DNA of 21,454 nt, from positions 1-21,454 of the forward strand of contig CAAGLQ010000310.1 of NCBI GenBank assembly GCA_900770835.1. The letters run 5' to 3'. Shown piece after piece: positions 6,752 through 14,125 of this stretch. The stretch is from an uncultured Parabacteroides sp. (GTDB lineage Bacteria > Bacteroidota > Bacteroidia > Bacteroidales > Tannerellaceae). The translations under genes were made by a program, and so were the position numbers. The notes under the pieces were generated by a model. That model did no database searches. It was given only the letters and a program-made list of their open reading frames with translations, and was not told the origin of the DNA. The first letter of the stretch is position 1, and each line of letters starts with the position of its first letter.

Positions 6752-8534
6752 TTACAAATCCCGAACTAATCGCAACCCTAAACCGGTAGGCTTCGAAGTT
6801 GACATCAACGTATTCATTGACCGAGCCCACGCAGAAAACTCATCACGCTCCGACGATGACCAATAGGCCCCATTAACTTCAAGTTGTGTACCTTCAATAG
6901 CTTGCAATGCAGTATTTATATCAGTCAAATTCTGCCAAACCAGATATAGTTGTCCGCAAGTCGGGATATACCAGTCCGTATACCCCTGAATATCAGCGTC
7001 TGTATTAATAAATTGATTAAGTACAGCACCAATTGTGGCATAGTTAGTATAACTACTACCGCCTGTTGTTACTTTCTTTAAAACTTCGCTATTCAACTTG
7101 CCATCATTATCGGTTTTTGCATCATCTAATGATGTATAATTATATAGTGATTGATCTGTTCCATATCCTCCCCAATAGAAATTCTTAATACTATTCTTTC
7201 CGGAAGCAGCTATTGCGTAGCTGCTATTAGAAAACTCATACTTCTCTATCATCAGTTTTTGGTTAGTCGCAGCATTAACTAATCCAATTCCAATGCATAA
7301 ATTATTATTCTCATAGCCATCTACAATATTTGCAGGTTTAAGATCTGGTCTAACTGCATACACACCGTCGGGCAAACTACTCCAATCATCTGCAATAGCT
7401 GCAGGGGGAGCTAGTACTCCATTAAACGTTACGGTCACATTGGAATTAATATTTGTCAATGTAATCACCCGCGTATTGCCTGACACACTTTGTGTTAATG
7501 TGGCACCGGAAGAAACACTCACCTCGTTTACAAAATAACTATCAAAGTTTATAGCCTTAATCGTCAGATCACTACCCGACACGGTATTGGCAAACGCAAT
7601 GTCATCACAATCGCCCGTGAGCGTCACTGAGTAATTCCCGACCCATAGAACGGGTTCGCCCATCCCATTATATCCCCAATCGCCAACATGCACATTAGAT
7701 ACACCCATTTCGTCTTCATCAACCACAACCGTGTACTCATACCGGCTTCCTTGAACAAATTGAGTTCCAGCCGTCACGACAGAATATTCAATTCCATCGA
7801 CCCATAAAGCAATCCGAATAGGTGCTGTTTCCCCATTGGGGACAATCAGCGTATGTACAGTTTGCCCAGCTTCATCCAACGTAAGGTTAATATCTTGGCT
7901 AACCATCTCATTTACGCCATTATAATCATATAATTTGCCGGTTTCTGCATTCAGTAAGGCAGATTGAGCAACGCCATTCCCATTTATACCTATTTTAGAG
8001 GCTTGACCTGTACCCGCATAACTTCCGCGTTTTACAATCAAGGTGATCACTGATAATGCATGTTCCATTTCCAATGTGGCAGTATGGTTATCTATATTTA
8101 CTTGGATCGTGTTGCCCGAATACATGTAATCTGCTTGATCTGAGGTTGTGACTGGTATGGCTGTGACCTCCGTTACGGTTGGGTTATAGGGATAGTAAGC
8201 ATGAATAGAACAAAGTTCCTTGTTCAAATACACCTCTTGATCCGGTATCCATTCTTGATTTTGACCAGAAGTAGAAGCCGTAAATTTTAAGTTTCTTAAG
8301 TCGTGCTGAAATAGATCGCTGGGATCCACGTTCTTCATGAATAAGCCAATGCTATTGCCATTTGGAATTGTATTTGAAAGATTAACCGATTTTGTCTGAT
8401 AGTTGTCTGTTACCACACTGATAGATAAGGAGTTACCCCCCCCCACCATCCGCTAACAGGCTATCCTCCAGGGAATTATCGCAGCCCGTGAGCACAAGCA
8501 CAGCCGCGCATATCAAAGAAGTCAATTTGCTCAT
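6752..8534 (-). pseudogene. Fimbrillin-like surface lipoprotein, out of frame at a nine-G tract (phase-variable or sequence error)
   Basis: The ATG at 8534 opens a lipoprotein signal peptide (MSKLTSLICAAVLVLTGC, lipobox LTGC). Its frame meets TAA right after a run of nine G (8436-8444 on the plus strand, as C). The body continues in another frame from 8449 to 6752. Removing one G joins them into a 593-aa protein. The N-terminal half resembles Bacteroidales fimbrillin/Mfa-like adhesin domains (LFMKNVDPSDLF, HAYYPYNP, ALSVITLIVKRGS). The C-terminal part has the DUF1566-like pattern TDWYIPTCGQLYLVWQN ... YWSSSERDEFSAWA ... LGLRLVRDL. It would be exported and lipid-anchored, as a fimbrial subunit or adhesin. 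The coding DNA looks AT-richer than its neighbours, which may indicate transfer. As written the gene is OFF. Confidence 0.8.
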
Positions 8535-8560
8535 AGTGATAAGGTTTTAATTTTACACCG

Positions 8561-8592
8561 CAAAACTAAGACATTTCCCCCACTCAACCAAG
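8561..8592 (-). promoter_or_regulatory. Bacteroidales housekeeping-type promoter of the fimbrillin-like gene
   Basis: On the minus strand TAGTTTTG (8568-8561) is an exact TAnnTTTG -7 box. A CTTG (8592-8589) stands at the -33 position with a 20-base spacer. The -7 box ends 26 bases before the lipoprotein ATG at 8534. It also shows that 8534, not the internal ATG at 8449, is the natural start. Confidence 0.6.
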
Positions 8593-8615
8593 CCAAAAGA
8601 AAAAAACGCCAAACA

Positions 8616-8643
8616 TGTTTACCTTTTCCCACCCTATGGTATA
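8616..8643 (+). promoter_or_regulatory. Shared element TGTTTAC-N15-GGTATA, copy A
   Basis: TGTTTAC (8616-8622), 15 bases and GGTATA (8638-8643) precede the 60-aa gene by 16 bases. The same pair with the same spacing precedes two other plus-strand units at 10746 and 11809. Being at promoter distance, it looks like a -35/-10 pair of a non-housekeeping sigma factor. It also rules out the more upstream in-frame Met codons of the 60-aa ORF. Confidence 0.65.
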
Positions 8644-8659
8644 TCCAATAAAAAAATCA

Positions 8660-8842
8660 ATGGTCAAACGACAGTTCAGAGCAAAACAGCAGATACAGGC
8701 CTTCCTCACCGGCAAGCTCTCGGAGGAGCAAGAGCAGAAACTCAAAAAGTTAATCTTGCGTAATCCTAATTACCGGAAGATCGCACTCATGGAGGTGAGC
8801 CTGTACAAACTATCGCAACATCATTATTTACAAACCAATTAA
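8660..8842 (+). CDS. Small protein with one anti-sigma-type N-terminal module
   Basis: The frame is open from 8615, but earlier Met codons lie within or before promoter copy A, so the ATG at 8660 is chosen and gives 60 aa. Residues 12-50 (QAFLTGKLSEEQEQKLKKLI onwards) share the pattern aromatic-L-x-G-x-L-x(3)-E and helical content with both N-terminal modules of the anti-sigma gene across the strand (FYLEGQLNEIEER and HFLQGALTPDEQ). It lacks a membrane anchor and should be cytoplasmic and basic. It may bind the sigma factor as a soluble competitor or co-anti-sigma; that is inference. Its 3' end is 11 bases from the 56-aa gene. Confidence 0.6.
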   Translation: MVKRQFRAKQQIQAFLTGKLSEEQEQKLKKLILRNPNYRKIALMEVSLYKLSQHHYLQTN

Positions 8843-8853
8843 AAAGAAACGAT

Positions 8854-9024
8854 ATGACAAACACAAAAATTCCAGGATTGAGCTTCTCATGGAGAAGAGC
8901 ATTAGGCATCACGGAGTTGAAACGTTCGTTCACACGTGCGACAGGCATACCCACCACCAAAGGCGGCATCGAGCGGAAGATCGGCGCCACCTTGGTCAAG
9001 GCAATCACAAAAAGCCTCAAATAA
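8854..9024 (+). CDS. Conserved small basic Bacteroidales protein, 56 aa
   Basis: This short ORF begins MTNTKIPGLSFSWRRALGI and contains RATGIPTTKGGIERKIG. I recall that the combination PGLSFSW-RALGI ... TGIPTT-x-G-x-x-RK-x-G recurs in small hypothetical proteins of Bacteroides and relatives, often next to phage or regulatory genes; no function is known to me. It is strongly basic with no signal or membrane segment, so it may bind nucleic acid. It follows the 60-aa gene by 11 bases and is likely in the same transcript from promoter copy A. It is convergent with the anti-sigma gene, which ends 11 bases downstream. Confidence 0.65.
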   Translation: MTNTKIPGLSFSWRRALGITELKRSFTRATGIPTTKGGIERKIGATLVKAITKSLK

Positions 9025-9034
9025 GCATGAGAAC

Positions 9035-10009
9035 CTAAAACAGAAATGTTTTAGAGAGCGATGACAACATACGCTCAGCGATCGAGCGAGTCTGCTGGCT
9101 GGTCAATGGGTCATCCAAAAGAACCTTCAGGACCTGTTTAGCCTTGGCTCGCTCGCCTTGCCGTATATACCCCGCCGATAGGGTCAAGGCAATCGGCTCA
9201 ATATAGTCATCCTCCGGATCCGCTAACTCATCAGTAGCCTTTCGGTATAATCCCTCCAGCTCTTTCACAGCCGCATCCATTCGATCCGGTCGATCCAAAT
9301 CCTTGACCAGCGCAAGCAACTGTTCATCGAACTGTTCACTTGAGCGAGATGCACCCATCTCATTCAAAGACACACCCACCTGTTGCAAGGACTGGGTAGC
9401 CAGACCCCTGGTCTCCGACGCAAAGTAATAGTCCACAGACAAACCACCAACCAACACCACTGCCGCCGCAATACTAATCCAACGACGATACCGACTCCAC
9501 GATGTCATCTGCAGCACATTGGACGGTGCCGCCTGCTCATTCAGGGCATTCAGCAGATCCTGCTTAGATACAGACCGAGCCGCATTGAGCACCTCGTCAT
9601 TCTGGGCCTGCACTTGGGAGATTGCCTGTTGCATGGCCGTCATGCGGCGTGCGATCTGTTGAAAGGCACGATCCTCCTTACGCTGCTCATAAAGTAGCTG
9701 CTCATCCGGCGTAAGTGCCCCTTGTAAAAAGTGCTCAATCAGCACTTCGTCCCTATCGTTCTGAGCCAACTCCGCCAACAAGCCCGTCAATTGATCCTTA
9801 TCGACCCCTTGAGCCTGTTTCAACAGCTCCTCATTCTGTACTTGACAAGCCCTCACAGAATGAATCAGGGCAATCCGTGCCCGCACCTCTTGCAACAAAG
9901 CGCTATCCGACTGCACCCATTCGATAAACGCACGCTCCTCGATCTCGTTCAACTGCCCCTCCAAGTAAAACTGAAGTTGCGCTTCCCAGTTCCTTGATTC
10001 GTCACGCAT
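9035..10009 (-). CDS. Membrane-anchored anti-sigma factor with duplicated N-terminal module
   Basis: Gene order (directly after an ECF sigma gene, overlapping it by 8 bases), one central membrane helix (about residues 177-196, ISIAAAVVLVGGLSVDYYF) and a cytoplasmic N-terminus point to an anti-sigma factor. The N-terminal region holds two similar modules, about 10-80 and 88-158. Each begins with an aromatic-L-x-G-x-L motif (FYLEGQL; HFLQGAL) and ends with similar helices (QNEELLKQAQGVDKDQL; QNDEVLNAARSVSKQDL). There is no zinc-finger HxxxCxxC motif. The part after the helix (about 200-324) is helical and TPR-like (GYIRQGERAKAKQVLKVLL). The ATG at 10009 is chosen for the short overlap; an ATG at 10033 is the alternative (332 aa). 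Confidence 0.8.
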   Translation of the reverse strand: MRDESRNWEAQLQFYLEGQLNEIEERAFIEWVQSDSALLQEVRARIALIHSVRACQVQNEELLKQAQGVDKDQLTGLLAELAQNDRDEVLIEHFLQGALTPDEQLLYEQRKEDRAFQQIARRMTAMQQAISQVQAQNDEVLNAARSVSKQDLLNALNEQAAPSNVLQMTSWSRYRRWISIAAAVVLVGGLSVDYYFASETRGLATQSLQQVGVSLNEMGASRSSEQFDEQLLALVKDLDRPDRMDAAVKELEGLYRKATDELADPEDDYIEPIALTLSAGYIRQGERAKAKQVLKVLLDDPLTSQQTRSIAERMLSSLSKTFLF

Positions 10010-10643
10010 ACTCCCCTCGCTTAAAAGATTCATAGATACTGTTGAACTTCTTGCGGAACTTCTCCTTGCAACGCATCGCAGTCGTTTTCACCACATCGGC
10101 ACTATTAAAGCCGCACAATTTAGCGATCGCCTCCTGTTTCATTTTCGGCGTACCATACATCCCATAGAGAATCTTATCGCATGGCTTGGGCAGCTCGCAC
10201 ACCACACGGGCCACCTGCTCCAACAGCAGATCCCGTTCATCCACCTCGTCAAACAGCGTATCAAGCAGCTCATCCACCTTGTTTTGCAAGATCGGCTGTG
10301 GCTCGTAATCGTCCGAACTATAAGTATGCAATAGATTGTCTTCGGGAAGCGAAGCATTCTCCTTCGGATTACGGGTCGCATGAGATGCCAGATTCCAGCA
10401 GCAGCGATACATATAATAGAATAGCGAGCAGGTCAATCGCAGATCCCCTACCTGCGCTTTCTCCCAAACGCTGATGCACACCTCCTGAAAAATATCAGCG
10501 ACCTCCTCTTCGGACAGAGCGGGAAAATCCACAAGCACCCTCGTGATGACATTCTTACGTTCATCCTTGATAAAACGGATGAACGCATTATCGGAGAGTA
10601 CCTCCCCATCCTTCGCCGCATTCATAGGAATTGAAGTAGCCAT
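10002..10643 (-). CDS. ECF-type RNA polymerase sigma factor
   Basis: This is a 213-aa sigma-70 family protein. Region 2 spans about residues 18-95, with the typical VADIFQEVCISVWEKA and the later FYYMYRCCWNLASH helix. An acidic linker follows. Region 4 spans about 142-204 (ELPKPCDKILYGMYG, EAIAKLCGFNSADVVKTTAMR, KEKFRKKFNSI), the helix-turn-helix that reads the -35. Region 3 is absent, as in ECF sigmas. It precedes and overlaps the anti-sigma gene. No copy of TGTTTAC-N15-GGTATA precedes its own start, so it is not obviously autoregulated. A weak housekeeping -7 candidate (TATTTTCG) lies at 10671-10664. It may drive the three plus-strand units that carry the element. Confidence 0.88.
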   Translation of the reverse strand: MATSIPMNAAKDGEVLSDNAFIRFIKDERKNVITRVLVDFPALSEEEVADIFQEVCISVWEKAQVGDLRLTCSLFYYMYRCCWNLASHATRNPKENASLPEDNLLHTYSSDDYEPQPILQNKVDELLDTLFDEVDERDLLLEQVARVVCELPKPCDKILYGMYGTPKMKQEAIAKLCGFNSADVVKTTAMRCKEKFRKKFNSIYESFKRGEYA

Positions 10644-10745
10644 GTCAGTAACCTTTTACCTCGCGAAAATAAGAAATTCAGCGCACGCCTCCACGTTGCG
10701 ATCCACAAACCACCGAAAAAAGTTTTGAAAAATAATATCCCCTAC

Positions 10746-10773
10746 TGTTTACTTTTTCCATGCAGCAGGTATA
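10746..10773 (+). promoter_or_regulatory. Shared element TGTTTAC-N15-GGTATA, copy B
   Basis: TGTTTAC (10746-10752) and GGTATA (10768-10773) with a 15-base spacer precede the 147-aa gene by 30 bases. Copy B is very close to copy C: both share CTGTTTACTTTT and CAGCAGGTATAG. It lies in the 160-bp divergent gap between the sigma gene and the 147-aa gene. Confidence 0.7.
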
Positions 10774-10803
10774 GGTAAGCAAACATAATAATTTTATCAA
10801 ATC

Positions 10804-11247
10804 ATGACAACAAACAATTCATTACAGCTGTTCGTCAGCAAGGTTCTTCCCGCAAGAACCACCTATTCGAAGGAGCGCAACATGTTCCTCGCCAACGCAT
10901 ACACCAGTGCAGCAGGCAACACCTACTTTCAAGGCATCCGCTTATCGGAGCGTATCAAGATCAAGTATGATTTTGGGCAAGGCTACTGCTACCTCTTCTT
11001 GAACGGCATCCACATCTACGGCTTCGACGGAGAGAAAGAGCGTCTGTTGAACTCCCGTTTCTACCACTGTCAAGGCTTCTGCGAATCCTTCGCCAAGAGT
11101 GAATGCATCAGCATGATCAAGGAATACATGTGCAGCCACCTGAAGCTGGCAGGTGCCAGCGTCAACAACCAAGACATCGAGAGTTTTTCCAACGCCCTGG
11201 TCAGCGATACATTCGCAATGAATCCCAACCGAGTACTCACCGCATAA
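10804..11247 (+). CDS. Protein of unknown function, tandem paralog 1
   Basis: This 147-aa protein has no signal or membrane segment. It is clearly related to the next gene: NMFLANAYTSAAGNTYFQGI aligns with KMFIANEYVSAAGHRYYQGV, followed by a shared beta-rich middle (GIHIYGFDGEKERLL / SIALFGYDDTQIKLL) and a similar helical C-terminus (SFSNALVSDTF / NRAQALVDTCF). It is the first gene after promoter copy B. No Shine-Dalgarno is visible, and the leader is AT-rich. No function is recognised. Its place between the sigma gene and the helicase, under the shared element, suggests a role in the same response. Confidence 0.75.
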   Translation: MTTNNSLQLFVSKVLPARTTYSKERNMFLANAYTSAAGNTYFQGIRLSERIKIKYDFGQGYCYLFLNGIHIYGFDGEKERLLNSRFYHCQGFCESFAKSECISMIKEYMCSHLKLAGASVNNQDIESFSNALVSDTFAMNPNRVLTA

Positions 11248-11266
11248 AAAATAGGAGATTATACAT

Positions 11267-11791
11267 ATGGCAGCAATCACCAGAAATCCCGAGCATGTAA
11301 TCCAAGAGATGTTTCCCGCCTTCGGTCAACCCCGTGTCAGTCGTTTACCCATCTGGAATGAGTCCCAGAAAATGTTCATCGCCAACGAATATGTCAGCGC
11401 CGCCGGTCACCGGTACTACCAAGGCGTCCATATCGGAGACCAGCTCGTCCTCGTAGTCAACATCGGCGACTATTACAATTTCACCTATTTGGACAGCATC
11501 GCCCTCTTCGGATATGATGACACACAGATCAAGCTCCTGCAGAAGAAGGACTATGAGAAGACCTTCTACAGTGAGAACCTGGTAAAGACCGAGAGCCAGC
11601 GACTGTTAGAGTTGACCATCGCCGCCCAATACAAGATGAGCGGTATCACCCCCAACCCAACGGAGCTCAGCAACCGTGCCCAAGCATTGGTGGACACCTG
11701 TTTCCGCAGTCTCTTCAACGTGATTGGCCCGGTCAATATGGATCGCATTGTCCCCATCCTGGATCAGGTCAAGCCTAAAGAGAAAAACTAA
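11267..11791 (+). CDS. Protein of unknown function, tandem paralog 2
   Basis: This 174-aa protein starts at an ATG with a good ribosome site (TAGGAGAT, 9 bases before). It is 19 bases after the paralog upstream and so in the same transcript. The conserved part is about residues 33-145, starting QKMFIANEYVSAAGHRYYQG, then a beta-rich region and a helical end. Compared with paralog 1 it has a longer N-terminus and an extended tail ending in QVKPKEKN. It looks cytoplasmic. I recognise no family. Tandem duplication followed by divergence, with the AxxYxSAAGxxYxQGxxI signature kept, suggests that the signature is the working surface. Confidence 0.75.
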   Translation: MAAITRNPEHVIQEMFPAFGQPRVSRLPIWNESQKMFIANEYVSAAGHRYYQGVHIGDQLVLVVNIGDYYNFTYLDSIALFGYDDTQIKLLQKKDYEKTFYSENLVKTESQRLLELTIAAQYKMSGITPNPTELSNRAQALVDTCFRSLFNVIGPVNMDRIVPILDQVKPKEKN

Positions 11792-11808
11792 CTATTACGG
11801 TCGCACAC

Positions 11809-11836
11809 TGTTTACTTTTCCAACCCAGCAGGTATA
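11809..11836 (+). promoter_or_regulatory. Shared element TGTTTAC-N15-GGTATA, copy C
   Basis: TGTTTAC (11809-11815) and GGTATA (11831-11836) with a 15-base spacer precede the helicase gene by 19 bases. It lies in the 64-bp gap after paralog 2, so the helicase probably has its own start site in addition to read-through. Confidence 0.7.
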
Positions 11837-11855
11837 GAAAATAAAAACAAATCCT

Positions 11856-13901
11856 ATGAATACGGAACATTTCAACACAGCCCAGATGCAGGCCTATCGC
11901 CTGATCACCGAGGCACATGTCAGCCTATTTATCACCGGCAAGGCCGGGACAGGCAAGACCACCTTCCTGAGACAACTACAGCAAGACTGCGATAAACGCT
12001 ATGTTGTCCTGGCCCCTACCGGCATTGCCGCCATTCTGGCAGGTGGGGAAACTATCCACTCCTTCTTCGGGTTCCCCTTGGAGGTCATGACCCCTACCCT
12101 ACTCGGCCGAATCGGCGAAGAGAAGCGCAGCCTCATTGAGGACGTAGAAGCCTTCATCATCGATGAGATCTCCATGGTCCGTTGTGACATCATGGATGCC
12201 ATGGACCGCACCTTGCGCCACGTGTTGAAACGTTCCCTACCGTTTGGAGGCAAACAGATGATCTTCGTAGGCGATCTGTATCAGTTAGAGCCCGTGGTCA
12301 ACAAACAAGACCGAGAGGTCATGACCGATCTGTATGGAGAAGGCAGTCCCTACTTTTTTAAGGCCGAGGTCTTCAAACGGATGGACCTGCCCTGCATCTC
12401 CTTCGACCAAGTCTATCGCCAGGAGGACAACACCTTTGTTGAGATACTCAACCACATCCGTGATGGGCAGGTCTCTTCGGAAGATCTCCGCATCTTAAAC
12501 CAACGCACCGCCGCAGCTCGACCCGAGGAGAAAGAGGTCATCACCCTCTGCTCCCGCCGGGACCAGGCCGAACGCATCAACGAGAGCCGACTGGAGGCAC
12601 TATCCACCAAGGCTTACATATTTGAGGCATCGATCAGTGGGGAGATCAAAGCCGATGTACAGTTTCCTGCCCCGCACAAACTCACCCTCAAGGAGGGCTG
12701 TCAAGTCATGTTCTTGCGCAACGACTCCGCCAAACGCTGGATGAACGGCACCATCGGCACCGTTTCCGCCATTGATGACGGTATTATCAATGTCACCACA
12801 GCGGAGGGCAGCTTTGAGGTAATGCCAGTAGAATGGGAAGCCTATAAGTACACCTATGACCGTTCAGCCCGCAAGGTTGAGAAAAAAATCACCGGCACCT
12901 TTATCCAGTACCCCCTGCGATTGGCATGGGCCATCACCATCCATAAGAGCCAAGGAATGACCTTTGACCGGATGATCCTCGACCTCGGACGCGGCCTTTT
13001 TTGCAAGGGACAGCTCTATGTTGCACTCAGCCGAGTACGTTCGTTGGAGGGACTCTACCTCGTGCAACCCATCCAACACAAGAACCTATCAGTCAGTGAG
13101 GAAGTCATCTCATTCGCACAACGGTACAACGACCAAAAACAGATCGATGCCCAGATGTCCTTAGGCTCTACCTTGCATGAAGCCCTACGACAACATGATT
13201 ACGACCAAGCCTGTCAGATCCTACTACAGCAAGCACTACAGGACACTAAGAAGGGGGACTACCGGCATGCCACCCTACTGTGTCGTCAGTGTTTCGATAT
13301 CATGGTACAAGATCAGCCCCTGTTCGGCTCGATCCAGCAGGTACCCGCTATCCAAGGCTCACAGCAGTCGTTATGTGCGTTGTTCCTCTTGGCCACCTTC
13401 TCCCTGTACGCAGAGCAATACGCAGATGCCATACGCTATGCCAACCAGGTGCTCGCCCATCGAGCCTGCCTCGATGCTTTGTACATCAAGGCTCGTGCCT
13501 TGACCCAACTCCGCCACTACCGCGAAGCGGATCGAGTGAACGTAGAGCTTGTCAATCTCTTAGACGGTGCCTTTGACGCCAAAAGCTACTACGAGATAGC
13601 CTGTCTGAACGTAGAGCAATTGGGCGACCCGGGTACCGAGATCATCTGCCAAGTCGTTCGATACCGCTCCGATTACCTGCCAGCCATTCGGACAGCCCGC
13701 CGTCTCATGCAACGACAGGACCATCGAATTCACATGAAGAAGGACCAGACCAACCCGCTGGTGGACGCATTCAATTCAGCGATTGATACCGATACCTTCA
13801 TCGCCCAGCTGGAAGAGACCAAGCAGAAAGCGCCCGACACCTATCAAACGTTCATCGCTATTTTGTCCCGTCAGAAAGATCAAGCCTCAGGAATGTACTA
13901 A
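11856..13901 (+). CDS. Pif1-like DNA helicase (SF1B) with extra helical C-terminal domain
   Basis: The first ~430 residues of this 681-aa protein form an ATP-driven SF1B helicase of the Pif1/RecD2 type. They contain Walker A GKAGTGKTT (28-36), motif Ia APTGIAA (53-59), Walker B IIDEIS (101-106), motif III GDLYQLEPV (139-147, the Pif1-type GDxxQLxPV), VYRQ (186-189), TIHKSQGMTFDR (361-372) and LYVALSRVRS (387-396). Such enzymes move 5' to 3' and unwind G-quadruplexes and forks. Residues ~430-681 are helical, with TPR-like pairs (YADAIRYANQVLAHR, LDALYIKARALTQLRHYREA), so they may form a protein-binding tail. Pif1-like genes are common in Bacteroides. The promoter element and the neighbours tie it to the sigma-linked set. 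No catalytic motif looks broken. Confidence 0.9.
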   Translation: MNTEHFNTAQMQAYRLITEAHVSLFITGKAGTGKTTFLRQLQQDCDKRYVVLAPTGIAAILAGGETIHSFFGFPLEVMTPTLLGRIGEEKRSLIEDVEAFIIDEISMVRCDIMDAMDRTLRHVLKRSLPFGGKQMIFVGDLYQLEPVVNKQDREVMTDLYGEGSPYFFKAEVFKRMDLPCISFDQVYRQEDNTFVEILNHIRDGQVSSEDLRILNQRTAAARPEEKEVITLCSRRDQAERINESRLEALSTKAYIFEASISGEIKADVQFPAPHKLTLKEGCQVMFLRNDSAKRWMNGTIGTVSAIDDGIINVTTAEGSFEVMPVEWEAYKYTYDRSARKVEKKITGTFIQYPLRLAWAITIHKSQGMTFDRMILDLGRGLFCKGQLYVALSRVRSLEGLYLVQPIQHKNLSVSEEVISFAQRYNDQKQIDAQMSLGSTLHEALRQHDYDQACQILLQQALQDTKKGDYRHATLLCRQCFDIMVQDQPLFGSIQQVPAIQGSQQSLCALFLLATFSLYAEQYADAIRYANQVLAHRACLDALYIKARALTQLRHYREADRVNVELVNLLDGAFDAKSYYEIACLNVEQLGDPGTEIICQVVRYRSDYLPAIRTARRLMQRQDHRIHMKKDQTNPLVDAFNSAIDTDTFIAQLEETKQKAPDTYQTFIAILSRQKDQASGMY

Positions 13902-13910
13902 CCCCAAAAG

Positions 13911-13964
13911 TCATTTCACGCAGTAAATAGATCATTTCATACAGCCACCGTATCATTTCACACA
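13911..13964. repeat. Three direct repeats TCATTTCAYRCA with a 21-bp period
   Basis: TCATTTCACGCA (13911), TCATTTCATACA (13932) and TCATTTCACACA (13953) are spaced exactly 21 bp apart, two turns of DNA. The third lies inside the hairpin at 13944-13983. They sit between the helicase and the protease operon. Even helical phasing is typical of protein-binding iterons or operators. No other unit of this set was seen nearby. Confidence 0.5.
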
Positions 13965-13983
13965 AAAGGAATGATACGGTGGC
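13944..13983 (+). terminator. Hairpin terminator after the helicase gene
   Basis: GCCACCGTATCATT and AATGATACGGTGGC form a perfect 14-bp stem around a 12-base loop. The U-tail is poor (CTTATT) but the stem is strong. It ends the helicase unit before the next promoter at 14093. Confidence 0.65.
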
Positions 13984-14092
13984 CTTATTGGCACACACGA
14001 GACATTCAGAAACAGCAGTTTCCCCATCGTTGCCACAAATCATTTTCCGCAATAATATGTAGCAAACCCAGCCATAACCAATAAAATACTTG

Positions 14093-14100
14093 TATCTTTG
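14093..14100 (+). promoter_or_regulatory. Housekeeping-type -7 box of the protease operon
   Basis: TATCTTTG is an exact TAnnTTTG box 25 bases before the ATG at 14126. No good -33 TTTG is seen at the expected distance. The shared TGTTTAC-N15-GGTATA element is absent here, so this operon is not obviously in the same regulon. Confidence 0.55.
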
Positions 14101-14125
14101 CCCTATGATTTAAATCCTCATTTCC

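Noticed and set aside
6600..6866. 88-aa plus-strand ORF starting MNESIEQSRLAPYNF
   Set aside because: It overlaps the terminator and the 3' end of the fimbrillin-like gene, has no domain pattern and no ribosome site; it reads as antisense of real features.
11103..11300. 65-aa plus-strand ORF beginning MHQHDQGIHVQPPEAG
   Set aside because: Shadow of paralog 1 in another frame, with no start signal.
13858..14052. 64-aa minus-strand ORF with a heptad-like CEMIRW/LYEMIYL/LREMTF pattern
   Set aside because: The pattern is the direct 21-bp DNA repeat read in frame; the ORF spans the terminator and the end of the helicase gene.
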